A stretch of 41,804 nucleotides of DNA from an uncultured cyanobacterium. GTDB taxonomy: Bacteria; Cyanobacteriota; Cyanobacteriia; Cyanobacteriales; FACHB-T130. The DNA lies in NCBI GenBank assembly GCA_936920195.1, contig CAKZHE010000141.1:1-41804 (forward strand), in the 5' to 3' direction. Positions 1-9,003 of the stretch are shown here, piece by piece (positions within the stretch are counted from its first letter, which is position 1; each line of letters begins with the position of its first letter). The position numbers and the translations under genes were made by a program. The notes below the pieces were generated by a model. The model searched no databases, was not told the DNA's origin, and saw only the letters and a list, made by a program, of their open reading frames with translations.

Positions 1-26
1 GGTTCCCAGGCAGAGCCTGGGAACCA
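1..26. repeat. TTCCCAGGC palindrome, edge copy (family D)
   Basis: A near-perfect palindrome, GGTTCCCAGGCAGAG continuing to CTGGGAACC, sits at the window edge. Related copies lie near 19020-19046, 21747-21852 and 30879-30983. It may be longer upstream of the window. It is followed by a copy of the micro-ORF repeat (family E), as also seen at 18666-18712 and 18979-19046. Confidence 0.75.
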
Positions 27-47
27 GTCAGGGAATATCAGACAGAA

Positions 48-97
48 TTATTGCATGAATAAAATTGCTCAAAAACTCGCAAAGTCAACAGCCTAGG
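48..97 (+). repeat. Micro-ORF repeat, copy 1 (family E)
   Basis: This 50-base intergenic repeat begins TTATTGCATGAAT and ends CAACAGCCTAG. Its ATG at 54 opens a 13-codon reading frame, MNKIAQKLAKSTA, closed by TAG. Near-identical copies are at 2115-2163 and 18979-19027, with a degenerate inverted copy at 18666-18712. No Shine-Dalgarno sequence precedes the ATG, so translation is unproven. It may simply be part of a mobile repeat. Confidence 0.7.
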
Positions 98-193
98 CGC
101 TACCCCCTACAGATTTTTACACGCACTATATATGCGGATTAACTGCGTAAATCCTGTTAGAATTTGCCCCTACCCCGGATTGGAACTTTTAAG

Positions 194-781
194 ATGTCAG
201 ATCAGTACAATGCCCCGGCTGTCCCCTCCGCTCTCAAACGCATTGCCTATATAATTCGGATTACAGCCTGGATCGCCTTCTGGGTGCAGTTAGTCCTAGC
301 CGTTGTCGCTACAATAATTTTTCTATTTGCCATCCCCTTTGCCCAGTCAGGAGCCAATAGCGCCGCTGGCAATAGTCCGGGGACTGGAGGCAGTGCTTTT
401 TTTGCCGTTTGCGCCCTCTTTGCCTTATATTTCAGCATCTATCAAGCTTTTCGTTACGTCCGGATTAGCAGACAATTAGTCGATCCCGAACCCAACCTCC
501 GTCCCAAAAAAGCCGATACTCTGAAAAGTCTCCGATTTGGCTTAATGGTCAGTTTAGGAGGAATGATGCTCGCCGTTTTGGGTGCAGAAGCCATTACTGG
601 CACTCTCTTAGCCAAGTCCCTCTCCCAAGGTCAAGGAGTTGCCGTCTTCAGTGCAGAATCCCTCAATCGCTTAATTCAACCCCTAGATATTTTTGTGGTG
701 CTAGGCAATACTCATATCATTACCGCCCACTTTGTCGGCATTGGGGCTTCCATTTGGCTGATTGACCGCGTAGACCGTTAA
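194..781 (+). CDS. DUF3611 family membrane protein
   Basis: This is a 195-residue integral membrane protein with about four hydrophobic segments (roughly residues 18-45, 60-85, 115-140 and 165-190). A short polar N-terminus rich in proline is followed by the first helix with KRIAYIIRITAWIAFWVQL. The sequence fits the cyanobacterial DUF3611 family, which is related to the plant Tic21/PIC1 chloroplast inner-envelope proteins; that relationship is family knowledge, and the substrate is unknown. I chose the ATG at 194 rather than the in-frame TTG at 164, because the ATG begins the family-like MSDQ N-terminus. It lies 33 bases upstream of serS on the same strand, so the two could be co-transcribed. 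Confidence 0.75.
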   Translation: MSDQYNAPAVPSALKRIAYIIRITAWIAFWVQLVLAVVATIIFLFAIPFAQSGANSAAGNSPGTGGSAFFAVCALFALYFSIYQAFRYVRISRQLVDPEPNLRPKKADTLKSLRFGLMVSLGGMMLAVLGAEAITGTLLAKSLSQGQGVAVFSAESLNRLIQPLDIFVVLGNTHIITAHFVGIGASIWLIDRVDR

Positions 782-814
782 GTGTCTTTAATTTACAATA
801 CTTAGAGAAAATCC

Positions 815-2107
815 GTGCTAGACCTCAAGCAAATTCGCGAAAATCCTGCTGCCATCCAAGAATTATTAGACCGTCGCGGCGCTGGTCAACATGACCTCCA
901 GCCCCTGATTCAGTTAGACCAACAGCAAAGAGAATTAGAACAACAACGCAGCCAATTGCAAGCGCGGAGTAATGAAATTGGCAAATTAGTTGGTAAAAAA
1001 ATCAAAGCTGACCCCCAAGGCACAGAAGTGCAAGCCTTGCGAGATGAAGGCAATCAAATTAAGATCGAACTGAGTGGATTAGAACCCCAAGAAAAAGACT
1101 TAAAAGCCCAAGTAGAAGCACTGTTATTAACTTTTCCTAATTTACCTCACCAGTCTGTTCCCATTGGCAGCAGCGAAGAAGAAAATGTGGAAGTGCGCCG
1201 TTGGGGAGATGAATATATTCCGCAAAATCCCCAAATTTTACCGCATTGGGAAATTGGCGAAAAGTTGGGTATTCTCAACTTTGAACGAGCGACTAAAGTA
1301 GCTCAAAGTCGCTTTGTCACTTTAATTGGTAAAGGAGCAGCTTTGGAGCGAGCTTTAATTAGCTTGATGCTAGATCGCCAAACCCAAGCTGGTTATTTGG
1401 AAGTAATTCCCCCATTTTTAGTGAATAGTCAATCCCTCACAGCTACCAATCAATTGCCCAAGTTTGCCGAAGAAAGTTTCAAATGCTCTCAAGATGACTT
1501 GTGGTTAGCACCAACGGCAGAAGTTCCAGTAACTAATCTTTATCGAGATGATATTCTGCCCCTGGAACAGTTGCCAATTTACCACTGTGCCTATACGCCC
1601 TGTTTTCGCCGAGAAGCTGGCAGCTATGGCAGAGATACGCGGGGATTAATTCGCTTGCATCAATTTAATAAGATTGAGTTAGTCAAGTTAGTTCATCCCA
1701 GCACCTCAGCAGTAGAACACGAAAATTTAGTTAAAGATGCCGAAGCGATTTTACAAGCTTTGAAATTGCCCTATCGCGTCATTGAACTCTGTACGGGAGA
1801 TTTAGGTTTTGGGGCGGCAAAGTGTTACGACTTAGAAGTGTGGCTACCTTCATCGGGGAAATATCGGGAGATTTCTAGCTGTTCTAATTTTGGCGATTTT
1901 CAGGCGCGACGCGGCAGCATTCGGTTTAAGGAAGCTGGAAAAAAAGGCACGCAATTTGTTCATACCCTTAATGGTTCGGGTTTGGCAGTGGGGAGAACTA
2001 TGGCGGCAATTTTAGAAAATTATCAACAACCAGATGGGACAATCCAAGTTCCCGATGTTTTGCAACCCTATCTAGGGGTTAAAACATTAGGATTGAAAAA
2101 TCAATAA
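815..2107 (+). CDS. serS: Seryl-tRNA synthetase
   Basis: This class II aminoacyl-tRNA synthetase charges tRNA-Ser with serine in the cytoplasm. Residues 1 to about 110 form the tRNA-binding coiled coil ([11 protein letters not shown] followed by a Gln/Glu/Leu-rich helical arm). The catalytic domain then carries the motif 2 signature [18 protein letters not shown] at about 263-280 and the motif 3 signature [16 protein letters not shown] at about 386-401. The length of 430 residues is normal for the family. The start is GTG at 815, with only a weak purine-rich stretch (TTAGAGAAAA) before it. It follows the DUF3611 gene closely and ends just before a family E repeat and a hairpin. Confidence 0.97.
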   Translation: MLDLKQIRENPAAIQELLDRRGAGQHDLQPLIQLDQQQRELEQQRSQLQARSNEIGKLVGKKIKADPQGTEVQALRDEGNQIKIELSGLEPQEKDLKAQVEALLLTFPNLPHQSVPIGSSEEENVEVRRWGDEYIPQNPQILPHWEIGEKLGILNFERATKVAQSRFVTLIGKGAALERALISLMLDRQTQAGYLEVIPPFLVNSQSLTATNQLPKFAEESFKCSQDDLWLAPTAEVPVTNLYRDDILPLEQLPIYHCAYTPCFRREAGSYGRDTRGLIRLHQFNKIELVKLVHPSTSAVEHENLVKDAEAILQALKLPYRVIELCTGDLGFGAAKCYDLEVWLPSSGKYREISSCSNFGDFQARRGSIRFKEAGKKGTQFVHTLNGSGLAVGRTMAAILENYQQPDGTIQVPDVLQPYLGVKTLGLKNQ

Positions 2108-2114
2108 CTGACAG

Positions 2115-2163
2115 TTATTGTATGAATCAAATTGCTCAAAAACTCGCAAAGTCAACAGCCTAG
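2115..2163 (+). repeat. Micro-ORF repeat, copy 2 (family E)
   Basis: Second copy of the repeat at 48-97, directly downstream of serS. The 13-codon frame from the ATG at 2122 reads MNQIAQKLAKSTA and stops at TAG. It differs from copy 1 by one AAA-to-CAA change within the frame and a C-to-T change just before the ATG. Confidence 0.7.
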
Positions 2164-2192
2164 CTTCAGCCCTCTCCGGATTAGGGCTGAAG
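2164..2192. terminator. Hairpin after serS
   Basis: A perfect 10-base stem (CTTCAGCCCT / AGGGCTGAAG) with a 9-base loop lies 57 bases after serS and 49 bases before the convergent amidase gene ends. There is no T-run, so it could be a dispersed palindrome that happens to serve as a bidirectional terminator. Confidence 0.45.
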
Positions 2193-2240
2193 CCCAACTA
2201 CGAACTTAGTTAACTGAACTGTATTGTCTCATGACAAAAA

Positions 2241-3593
2241 CTACAACAACTCAGCCGATTCATACAACCGCCGCAAAATGGCGGTAATCTTATCTCCATA
2301 CTGCAAATCTGCTGCCCATCGCCCACTTAATTGTCCAATTAAGGGCGCAACTCCCCTCGTCACAAATCGATAGCGAGGATCGACAACTTCCTGTACCAAA
2401 GGTTCTAAACTGGCGTAGGCTTTTAAATGCTGGATGTGCGCTCGCACGCCAATTCTAGCACTGGGGAAAGTGGCGCTCTCCGCTGCGCCGCCGACGGAAC
2501 CAAGGGCGGCAAAGTTGTTTTGACTAGCTTTAATCCCGCTGGCAAAGCGCAAAAAACCAGTTTCAACGCACATTTGACAAAAGGCAATGTCGTAATTCAC
2601 CCCTTCTATACTGGCTTCTTCGCGGTAGAGTTTGGGTAAGTCAGGAAATTGGGTTAAGGCATTTTCGTTGTTGGTTTTCAGGAACATCATCAACTGCACT
2701 TCTGATGTGTGTCCGGGAGTCATAATTTTATCAATTTGCCCCATACAAACTGATAGAATTGACCGCAAAATGACAGTACGAGTGCTGTTATCCCAGCCTA
2801 CAGAAACGTTAAAATCTCGCAATTCGATGGCTTTAACGTACACCACTCCCCGATATTGAACCCGGCGAACATTGGGGGCGTTGGTAAGGTCAACGCTTAA
2901 GCGGTCTACTAAATCGATGGGGATGTAGGCATTATTATTAATTAAAATGCCTTGTTCGGCATAGGTTTGATTATTGATGGTAATGGCGATCGCCGGATAA
3001 GATGTATCTGTAGTCCCCCCACTGCTGGGAGAAATGGCTCGACTCCAAGCCGCTAAACCGTCGGCAATCCCCAGGGCAATGTCTCGACGACGATTTTGGA
3101 GTAACGAACGATCATCGGGATTGGTAATAAAACCCACTTCCATTAACATCGAAGCCACATTCACATCCCGACAGAAGCCTAGCCGCCCTACTCCCGTGGC
3201 AGTATCGGGTTTGGCTCCCCGGCTGGGCAATTGGGGAACGCGCCGCAACAGCGCCAGCAACAGCAAATCCGCTTGATTTTTGCGTTCGTTGTTGTTGGCA
3301 ATGTAAAACACTGTTGCCCCCCGCGCTCCGGGATTGTCAAAGGAGTCGGCATGAAGTTCTAGGGCAATGTCGCCTTGGCGAGCGCGGGAATTAATCCAGT
3401 CGATGGTTTGTCGTAAACTGAGGTCGTCGGATACCGAGAGAACTTCAAACCCGCGCGATCGCAATTCTGGCAAAATCTGATCTCGTAATAGGATCATTTC
3501 CTTGGCTTCGGTAGTTCCTCCCGCCACTGCTCCGGGATCTTGAACTCCGTTTTCTAACCCGCCATGCCCAGCAGAAATAAAAATTCTTCCCAT
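2241..3593 (-). CDS. N-acetylmuramoyl-L-alanine amidase with C-terminal glucosaminidase domain
   Basis: This is a peptidoglycan hydrolase. The N-terminal Amidase_3 (AmiC-type) domain covers about residues 1-185. It shows the zinc ligands His10 (SAGHGG), Glu29 and His81 (LELHADSFDN) and the catalytic Glu152 (MEVGFITNPDD). A middle segment at about 200-280 resembles a copper amine oxidase N-terminal-like fold. The last ~160 residues look like a bacterial glucosaminidase domain (QMCVETGFLRF, NNFAALG). The combination would cut both the peptide stem and the glycan strand. No signal peptide is visible at the N-terminus, which is odd for an exported wall hydrolase. The start is ATG at 3593; the gene converges on serS. 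Confidence 0.9.
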   Translation of the reverse strand: MGRIFISAGHGGLENGVQDPGAVAGGTTEAKEMILLRDQILPELRSRGFEVLSVSDDLSLRQTIDWINSRARQGDIALELHADSFDNPGARGATVFYIANNNERKNQADLLLLALLRRVPQLPSRGAKPDTATGVGRLGFCRDVNVASMLMEVGFITNPDDRSLLQNRRRDIALGIADGLAAWSRAISPSSGGTTDTSYPAIAITINNQTYAEQGILINNNAYIPIDLVDRLSVDLTNAPNVRRVQYRGVVYVKAIELRDFNVSVGWDNSTRTVILRSILSVCMGQIDKIMTPGHTSEVQLMMFLKTNNENALTQFPDLPKLYREEASIEGVNYDIAFCQMCVETGFLRFASGIKASQNNFAALGSVGGAAESATFPSARIGVRAHIQHLKAYASLEPLVQEVVDPRYRFVTRGVAPLIGQLSGRWAADLQYGDKITAILRRLYESAELL

Positions 3594-3749
3594 TTAAGCC
3601 ATTTCTCCCAGAACTTAGCAATCAGTATCAGGATTTCGCGATGCTGCGGCTAGTCGCTGCCTGCAACTGTCTCCGAGATATATCTTAGTTCAGTTGCTTT
3701 GCAGAAGAGGGCGATCGCCAAAATTTTCTGAAATTCTTCGATTTCCCCC

Positions 3750-3778
3750 TTGACACCCTTGTAGTATGTGTGTAGTAT
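3750..3778 (+). promoter_or_regulatory. Candidate sigma-70-type promoter upstream of a tRNA-like RNA
   Basis: TTGACA (3750-3755) and TAGTAT (3773-3778) are separated by 17 bases, close to the consensus -35/-10 arrangement. Transcription would start near 3785 and read into the tRNA-like sequence at 3835-3886, then the STRR block and murE. No other good promoter is visible in front of murE. Confidence 0.5.
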
Positions 3779-3834
3779 ATTAATTAAGGGAAGACAACAC
3801 GCACCCTAACCTAAAAAGCATACATACAAATAAA

Positions 3835-3897
3835 TTGGTAATCGGTCGAAAGACTGAGTAGGTTCAAATCCTACCAACCTCCACCACCTGGGGGTTG
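3835..3897 (+). ncRNA. tRNA-like 3' half (5' half not found)
   Basis: The sequence contains a hairpin like a long variable arm: a 6-base stem at 3842-3857 closed by a GAAA loop. A textbook T-arm follows at 3858-3874 (GTAGG, loop TTCAAAT, CCTAC), then CAACCTCC and ACCA. No 5' acceptor strand, D-arm or anticodon arm can be found upstream of it. Downstream, GGGGGTTG (3890-3897) could pair with CAACCTCC (3875-3882). Another alternative pairing is TTGGTA (3835-3840) with TACCAA (3872-3877). It could be a decayed tRNA (Ser/Leu/Tyr class), an old attachment-site remnant or a small RNA. Confidence 0.4.
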
Positions 3898-3974
3898 ATA
3901 AATGTAAAGTTGCTTTTTGAACTTGTGCGTGACTGCGCTTGCCGAAAATTTTAATTCTATCCAGCTTCCCAGCC

Positions 3975-4110
3975 AATTTCCCGTTCCCAATTTCCCGTTC
4001 CCAATTCCCTGTTCCCAATTCCCTGTTCCCTGTTCCCAATTCCCTGTTCCCTGTTCCCTGTTCCCTGTTCCCTTTTCCCTGTTCCCTATTCCCTGTTCCC
4101 TGTTCCCTTC
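3975..4110. repeat. STRR block (CCCTGTT / CCCAATT heptads)
   Basis: About 136 bases of degenerate tandem heptads built from TTCCCTG, TTCCCAA and TTCCCGT. Short tandemly repeated repetitive sequences of this kind are well known in filamentous cyanobacteria. The block ends about 16 bases before the murE start, so it forms most of that gene's upstream leader. A related block is at 27166-27288. Confidence 0.9.
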
Positions 4111-4126
4111 TAAGTAAGGAATGTTT

Positions 4127-5608
4127 ATGAAATTACGCGAGTTATTAGCTCATATTTCCCCAGTAGCGCTACCTGTCAACCATCCAGCCATGTCATTGGA
4201 AGTTAAGGGGTTGAGTACCAATTCCTATGCTTGCCAGCCAGGAGATTTATTTATTGGGATGCCCGGAACACGGGTTGATGGGGGTGATTTTTGGGAAAGT
4301 GCGATCGCATCTGGAGCCATTGCTGCCCTAGTTTCTCAACCAATTGCGGCAAAATATCATCAAACTGAGGCTTGTTTGGTAGCAGTGGCTGACGTAGTTG
4401 CCGCCAGCGCCCATTTAGCAGCTGCTTTTTACGACTATCCCACCCAGAAAATGCAGTTGGTGGGGGTGACAGGAACTAATGGCAAAACTACCACTACCCA
4501 TTTAATTGAATTTTTCCTCGCCCAAGCCCAATTTCCCACCGCCTTAATCGGTACGCTCTACACCCGTTGGCCTGGTTTTCAGGAAACTGCCGCCCATACT
4601 ACTCCCTTTGCCACCGATTTGCAGAAACAATTTGCCGCTGCTGTCGCCGCTGGTTGTCAAATGACGGTGATGGAAGTCAGTTCTCATGCTTTGGCGCAAG
4701 GCAGAATTACTGGTTGCTTCTTTAAAGTGGCAGTATTTACCAATCTGACCCAAGATCATTTGGATTACCACAAAGATATGGAGAGTTATTTTGCTGCCAA
4801 AGCTATGCTTTTCGATTCTAACTATCTCCGAGGACGGGCGGTAATCAACCAAAATGACCCTTACGGACAACGGTTAATTGCCCAACTGCCTCCAGAGCAA
4901 GTTTGGAGCTATAGCATCAACGACAGTACGGCAAACCTGTGGATGAGCGATTTGCAATATCAACCAAATGGGGTGAGCGGCATCCTGCATTCCCCCCAAG
5001 GAGATGCAATTTTTGAATCGCCTTTGGTGGGGCAGTACAATCTGGAAAATTTGTTGGCAGCAGTTGGGGCGATTTTACATTTAGGTTTAGATTTAAAGTC
5101 AGCACTGCAAGCCTTACCTAACTTTCTGGCAGTACCGGGACGGATGGAGCGGGTACAAATTAGTCCTACCCAAGATATTAGCGTGGTGGTCGATTATGCC
5201 CATACCCCAGACAGTTTAGAAAACTTGTTGAGAGCCGCACGACCTTTTATTCCCGGAAAAACGATCTGCGTTTTTGGTTGTGGAGGCGATCGCGATCGCA
5301 CTAAACGCCCAATAATGGGGAAAATTGCTGCCAATTTAGCCGATTTGGTGGTAGTGACATCAGATAATCCCCGCACTGAAGACCCTGACAAGATTCTGCA
5401 AGATATTTTGGCGGGAATTCCCCCAGAAACCAATTTAATTGTCAATGGCGATCGCGCTGCTGCCATTCGCACAGCAATTTTACACGCTCAACCTGGAGAT
5501 GGCGTATTAATTGCAGGTAAAGGTCACGAAGATTATCAAATCCTGGGAACTGAAAAAATCCACTTTGATGACCGCGAACAAGCGCGAATTGCCCTAGAGA
5601 GTAGATAG
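4127..5608 (+). CDS. murE: UDP-N-acetylmuramoyl-tripeptide synthetase MurE
   Basis: This cytoplasmic ligase adds the third amino acid to UDP-MurNAc-L-Ala-D-Glu in peptidoglycan synthesis. The N-terminal Mur ligase domain includes [18 protein letters not shown]. The central ATP-binding loop [13 protein letters not shown] is at about 113-125. The C-terminal domain has the [10 protein letters not shown] motif at about 410-420; DNPR marks meso-diaminopimelate specificity in this family. The length (493 residues) is typical. I prefer ATG 4127 to ATG 4121, because AAGGA at 4116-4120 abuts 4121 but is 6 bases from 4127. The leader holds an STRR block and the nearest convincing promoter is at 3750-3778. 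Confidence 0.96.
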   Translation: MKLRELLAHISPVALPVNHPAMSLEVKGLSTNSYACQPGDLFIGMPGTRVDGGDFWESAIASGAIAALVSQPIAAKYHQTEACLVAVADVVAASAHLAAAFYDYPTQKMQLVGVTGTNGKTTTTHLIEFFLAQAQFPTALIGTLYTRWPGFQETAAHTTPFATDLQKQFAAAVAAGCQMTVMEVSSHALAQGRITGCFFKVAVFTNLTQDHLDYHKDMESYFAAKAMLFDSNYLRGRAVINQNDPYGQRLIAQLPPEQVWSYSINDSTANLWMSDLQYQPNGVSGILHSPQGDAIFESPLVGQYNLENLLAAVGAILHLGLDLKSALQALPNFLAVPGRMERVQISPTQDISVVVDYAHTPDSLENLLRAARPFIPGKTICVFGCGGDRDRTKRPIMGKIAANLADLVVVTSDNPRTEDPDKILQDILAGIPPETNLIVNGDRAAAIRTAILHAQPGDGVLIAGKGHEDYQILGTEKIHFDDREQARIALESR

Positions 5609-5644
5609 TTGATGGGGAGTTGGGGTGATGGGAGTTGCTAATTT

Positions 5645-7078
5645 TTACTTCTCGGTTGGATGGATGGGAATTTCGATCAAAAATTCTGCCCCGGCATTGG
5701 GAGTAGAAATACAGCTAAATTGACCGCGATGCTTGTCAACTACAATCTGATAGCTAATTGATAACCCCAGTCCTGTACCAACTCCCACTGGTTTAGTTGT
5801 AAAAAAAGGGTCGAATATTTTTTGCCGGATATCTTCTGTCATCCCTAACCCATTGTCGGCGATCGCAATAGTAATGCGATTTTTTCCAGAAATTTTAGTG
5901 CGAATCCAAATTTTGGGATTTAATACCTTGCTATTTTTATGCGCTGTTTCTAGCTCATCAATAGCATTACTAATAATGTTCATAAATACCTGATTTAGTT
6001 GCCCCGCATAACATTCCACTAGGGGCAAATCCCCATATTCTTTAACGATAGCAATTTCTGAATTGGATCTTTTTATTTTCAATCTATTTTGTAAAATCAG
6101 CAGCGTACAGTCAATACCTTCGTGAATATTCACTGATTTGATTTCAGCTTCATCTAAACGAGAAAAATTCCGCAGAGATAAAACAATCCGGCGAATCCGC
6201 TCCGATCCCAATCGCATTGATTTTAGAACCTTTGGCAAATCTTCTTTGATAAAACCTAATTCAGTTCCGTCAATTGCTTGCTGAATCTCCGGCATCGGCA
6301 TAGGATAATACTGATGATAAAGTTGGAGCAAGAATAATATTTCTTGGGTATATTGTGCCACATAAACGAGATTGCCGTAAATAAAGTTAATTGGATTGTT
6401 GATTTCGTGGGCAATCCCCGCAACCAACTGTCCTAAAGAAGACATTTTTTCCGTTTGAATAAGTTGCGACTGGGCTTTTTGTAATTCAGATATGACTCTC
6501 TCTAAATGTTGGGTTTTTTCTTGCAATTCTTGCTGCGATCGCTGGAGGGCTTCCTCAATTTGTTTTCGTTCAGTAATATCCAATCTAATGGCTAAATACT
6601 GTATGATTCGCCCAGTTTCATCTGATAATGGGACAATGGTTGTATCCACCCAATAATAATTTCCATCTTTAGCTTTATTTTTAATTTCCCCTTTCCAAAC
6701 ATTTCCCGCTTGGATGGTTGACCACATTTCCGAAAAAAAGGATTGGGGATGATAGCCAGAATTAACTATATTGTGGTCTTTGCCAATAATTTCCGAGCGA
6801 GAATATTTAGATATTTGACAAAATTTATCGTTGGCATAACTGATAATTCCCTGGGAATCTGTGATGGCAACAATCGCAGTTACATCTAACGCAAATTTGA
6901 TGTCTGATAAAACCTGCATTGATTGATGCGTCTCTCTATCTCTATATTGGCTCTGGGCGATCGCCACCGCATATTCGTACAGAGTCGCTTCATTTAAAGA
7001 AATATTGTTTAAATTGCGAAGCACTGCGGACGGACTATCACCCCAATCTTGTTTATTGAATTCATTGATATTGATCAT
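5645..7078 (-). CDS. PAS-domain sensor histidine kinase
   Basis: This soluble two-component sensor kinase would autophosphorylate on histidine in response to an unknown signal. After an N-terminal region of about 60 residues there is a PAS domain with PAC extension (about 65-175; [32 protein letters not shown]). A coiled-coil linker and a HisKA domain follow, with the phospho-acceptor His224 in [14 protein letters not shown]. The HATPase domain has NxxxN-type and G-box motifs ([25 protein letters not shown]). No transmembrane segment is visible. I chose ATG 7078 over an in-frame GTG at 7090; AGGTGG lies at a workable distance upstream of the ATG. There is no adjacent response regulator, so it is an orphan kinase, divergent from a second kinase gene. 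Confidence 0.92.
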   Translation of the reverse strand: MININEFNKQDWGDSPSAVLRNLNNISLNEATLYEYAVAIAQSQYRDRETHQSMQVLSDIKFALDVTAIVAITDSQGIISYANDKFCQISKYSRSEIIGKDHNIVNSGYHPQSFFSEMWSTIQAGNVWKGEIKNKAKDGNYYWVDTTIVPLSDETGRIIQYLAIRLDITERKQIEEALQRSQQELQEKTQHLERVISELQKAQSQLIQTEKMSSLGQLVAGIAHEINNPINFIYGNLVYVAQYTQEILFLLQLYHQYYPMPMPEIQQAIDGTELGFIKEDLPKVLKSMRLGSERIRRIVLSLRNFSRLDEAEIKSVNIHEGIDCTLLILQNRLKIKRSNSEIAIVKEYGDLPLVECYAGQLNQVFMNIISNAIDELETAHKNSKVLNPKIWIRTKISGKNRITIAIADNGLGMTEDIRQKIFDPFFTTKPVGVGTGLGLSISYQIVVDKHRGQFSCISTPNAGAEFLIEIPIHPTEK

Positions 7079-7407
7079 TTTTTTGACCACCTACTTACAG
7101 CTAAGTTTTCAAGATAGATGCGCTCTCTTTTAATTTTAGGAAAGTCTTAACCTTGAAACTGAGAACTGGAAATGAATTAGTCATCATCTGCTGCGATCTG
7201 GTTCTCGATTTTTAGGGCTAGGTTAATTAGCCAACGTAATAATTATAATGTAATATAAATTACTGGGAGGTTGTATAAATAAATACAAATACTTGTTAAG
7301 TCTTAGTACAGTTATATGAAGAAAAATCAAGAATTTAATTTATTCCGAAGTAATAGCTATGCCTTACTCCAGAAATGTTTTAAGCCTGGTTATCGCTCAG
7401 ATATGGT

Positions 7408-7446
7408 ATATCTCCTCTTGATGGGAATTTCTAGGGGAGGAGATAT
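7408..7446. promoter_or_regulatory. Hairpin in the intergenic region between the two kinases
   Basis: ATATCTCCTC and GAGGAGATAT form a perfect 10-base stem around a 19-base loop, about 120 bases before the DICT kinase start. The 488-base spacer 7079-7566 must hold divergent promoters, but no clear -35/-10 pair stands out. The hairpin may belong to the leader of the downstream gene. Confidence 0.35.
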
Positions 7447-7566
7447 TTCCAAAAGCTAACATACCAATCAATTGAATCTTGAGTTAGTTTATAGTTTGCA
7501 GTTCCCTGTAGTGGCGCTTCTCCAAAGCTCACCACACTAACTGTCAACGCTCTATCACCAGATTCT

Positions 7567-8982
7567 ATGACTTCCTCCCCTGCGCTCGATCAATCCCTGT
7601 ATCAGCTAGTTGTTAATGCCGAACCTCTCCCACAGCGGTTGCTAGCCGATGCTCATACTCTCAATTCCCTGGTAGGAACCTTAGTTGAGGTACTGCTAGA
7701 ACAACAGTTGAGTGCAACTCTGTGGGTGAAATTGCCGCCGGGAGAGGTTTGGCAGGCAGAAATTAAACGCTATCAAGATTTGATGGCACTACGAACAATT
7801 TATTTTTGCAATGGCGAGCCAGGGGGAAAATTGCCCCTGTTTGATGGTAGCCAGGAAAATAGCCCCACTTTTTATCTACCTAGGGAAAGCCAGCTAAAAA
7901 GGGAATATTTTTTGATTGTGGCGGCTGCTCAATTTTGCGGTTTTATCCTGGCACATCGTCCCCGCCGAGCCAAAGTAGGGGGGGAAACGGCGGCAGGAAG
8001 ACATCCTTTGCTGGTGCTAGTCAGCTTTGAGCAGTTGGCAGTCAAACAACTGTTGCAGGGACTCCAGCAGGCGATCGCCGATCCTAATTTTAACGACAAA
8101 ACTCAGTTTTTTTCCCACTGGCAGGCTGATTTTTCTTTACCACCCAATCTAGAAGATTGCAGTCGAACGCTGCTATCTCAACTCTTAACTAAACAAATTC
8201 AACGCCAAGATGAAGTTTGGCGCAATGGGGCTGCCGAACGCAAACAGGCAGAGGCAACTACGGCTATCCAGCGCCAAAATGAAGTGTTGCTGAATGACTT
8301 GCGTCTCAAAGATGAATTTCTCAGTCATGTTGCCCAGGAGTTGCGAACCCCTTTAACTAATATGAAAACTGCTTTAACGCTGTTGGAGTCGGCACATTTT
8401 AAGCCTGCTCAACGGCAGCGCTATATGCACGTTTTGCAAACAGAGTGCGATCGCCAAAGTTCCTTAATTACCAGTTTGCTTGATTTGGTGCAGTTAGATC
8501 GCATCCCGGAGCAATCTGGCAGCGATGGCGTGCATCTGGCGGACATTGTTCCAGGGGTAGTTAGTACCTATCAACCCCTAGCTCAGGAAAAAGGCATTCA
8601 ATTAGGCTACACTGTCCCCACGGCGCTCCCCCCAGTGGCTTGTCCCGAAACTTGGTTAAAACAAATTGCTATTAATTTACTCCACAACAGCATTAAATTT
8701 ACTCATCAAAATGGTCAAGTCTTGGTCAAAGCCAAGCAACAAGGGGAATATTTACAGTTAGAATTTCGCGATACCGGAATCGGCATTGTTGAAAGCGAAT
8801 TGCCGAAGATTTTTGACCGTTTTTATCGCAGTCGGCTAGCCGCAGGGGAAGAACAACTTGGGGTAGGTTTAGGGTTGACTATTGTTCAGCAATTACTTTT
8901 ACGTTGTGGCGGTTCTATTTCGGTGACTAGCAAGCTGGGAGAGGGATCGGTTTTCAAGGTTTTGTTACCAATCAAAATTTGA
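7567..8982 (+). CDS. DICT-domain histidine-kinase-like protein with Gln at the phospho-acceptor site
   Basis: The N-terminal ~185 residues match the cyanobacterial DICT sensory domain (LYQLVVNAEPLPQRLL, FFSHWQADFSLPP). A helical linker leads to a HisKA-type dimerisation helix and a complete HATPase domain: N-box LLHNSIKFT, G1 DTGIGI, F-box FDRFYR, G2 GVGLGLTIVQQ. The H-box reads FLSHVAQELRTPL; aligned to the usual SHELRTPL, position 257 is Gln instead of His. A histidine does occur three residues earlier (His254). The gene could therefore encode a pseudokinase, an ATPase-only regulator, or a kinase using a shifted histidine. The start is ATG 7567, without a clear ribosome binding site. It is 471 residues long and has no transmembrane segment. 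Confidence 0.88.
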   Translation: MTSSPALDQSLYQLVVNAEPLPQRLLADAHTLNSLVGTLVEVLLEQQLSATLWVKLPPGEVWQAEIKRYQDLMALRTIYFCNGEPGGKLPLFDGSQENSPTFYLPRESQLKREYFLIVAAAQFCGFILAHRPRRAKVGGETAAGRHPLLVLVSFEQLAVKQLLQGLQQAIADPNFNDKTQFFSHWQADFSLPPNLEDCSRTLLSQLLTKQIQRQDEVWRNGAAERKQAEATTAIQRQNEVLLNDLRLKDEFLSHVAQELRTPLTNMKTALTLLESAHFKPAQRQRYMHVLQTECDRQSSLITSLLDLVQLDRIPEQSGSDGVHLADIVPGVVSTYQPLAQEKGIQLGYTVPTALPPVACPETWLKQIAINLLHNSIKFTHQNGQVLVKAKQQGEYLQLEFRDTGIGIVESELPKIFDRFYRSRLAAGEEQLGVGLGLTIVQQLLLRCGGSISVTSKLGEGSVFKVLLPIKI

Positions 8983-9003
8983 TGATGATATTGATCTCCA
9001 GAG

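Noticed and set aside
3835-3897. A permuted tRNA (3' half before the 5' half)
   Set aside because: GGGGGTTG downstream can pair with the acceptor 3' strand, but no D-arm or anticodon stem follows, so the permuted reading does not hold up.
3806-4130. ORFs across the tRNA-like sequence and the STRR block
   Set aside because: Their products are repeats of SQFPVP-type or GNRELGTGN-type strings read from the heptads, and GFEPT-type strings read from the T-arm antisense, a known artefact pattern.
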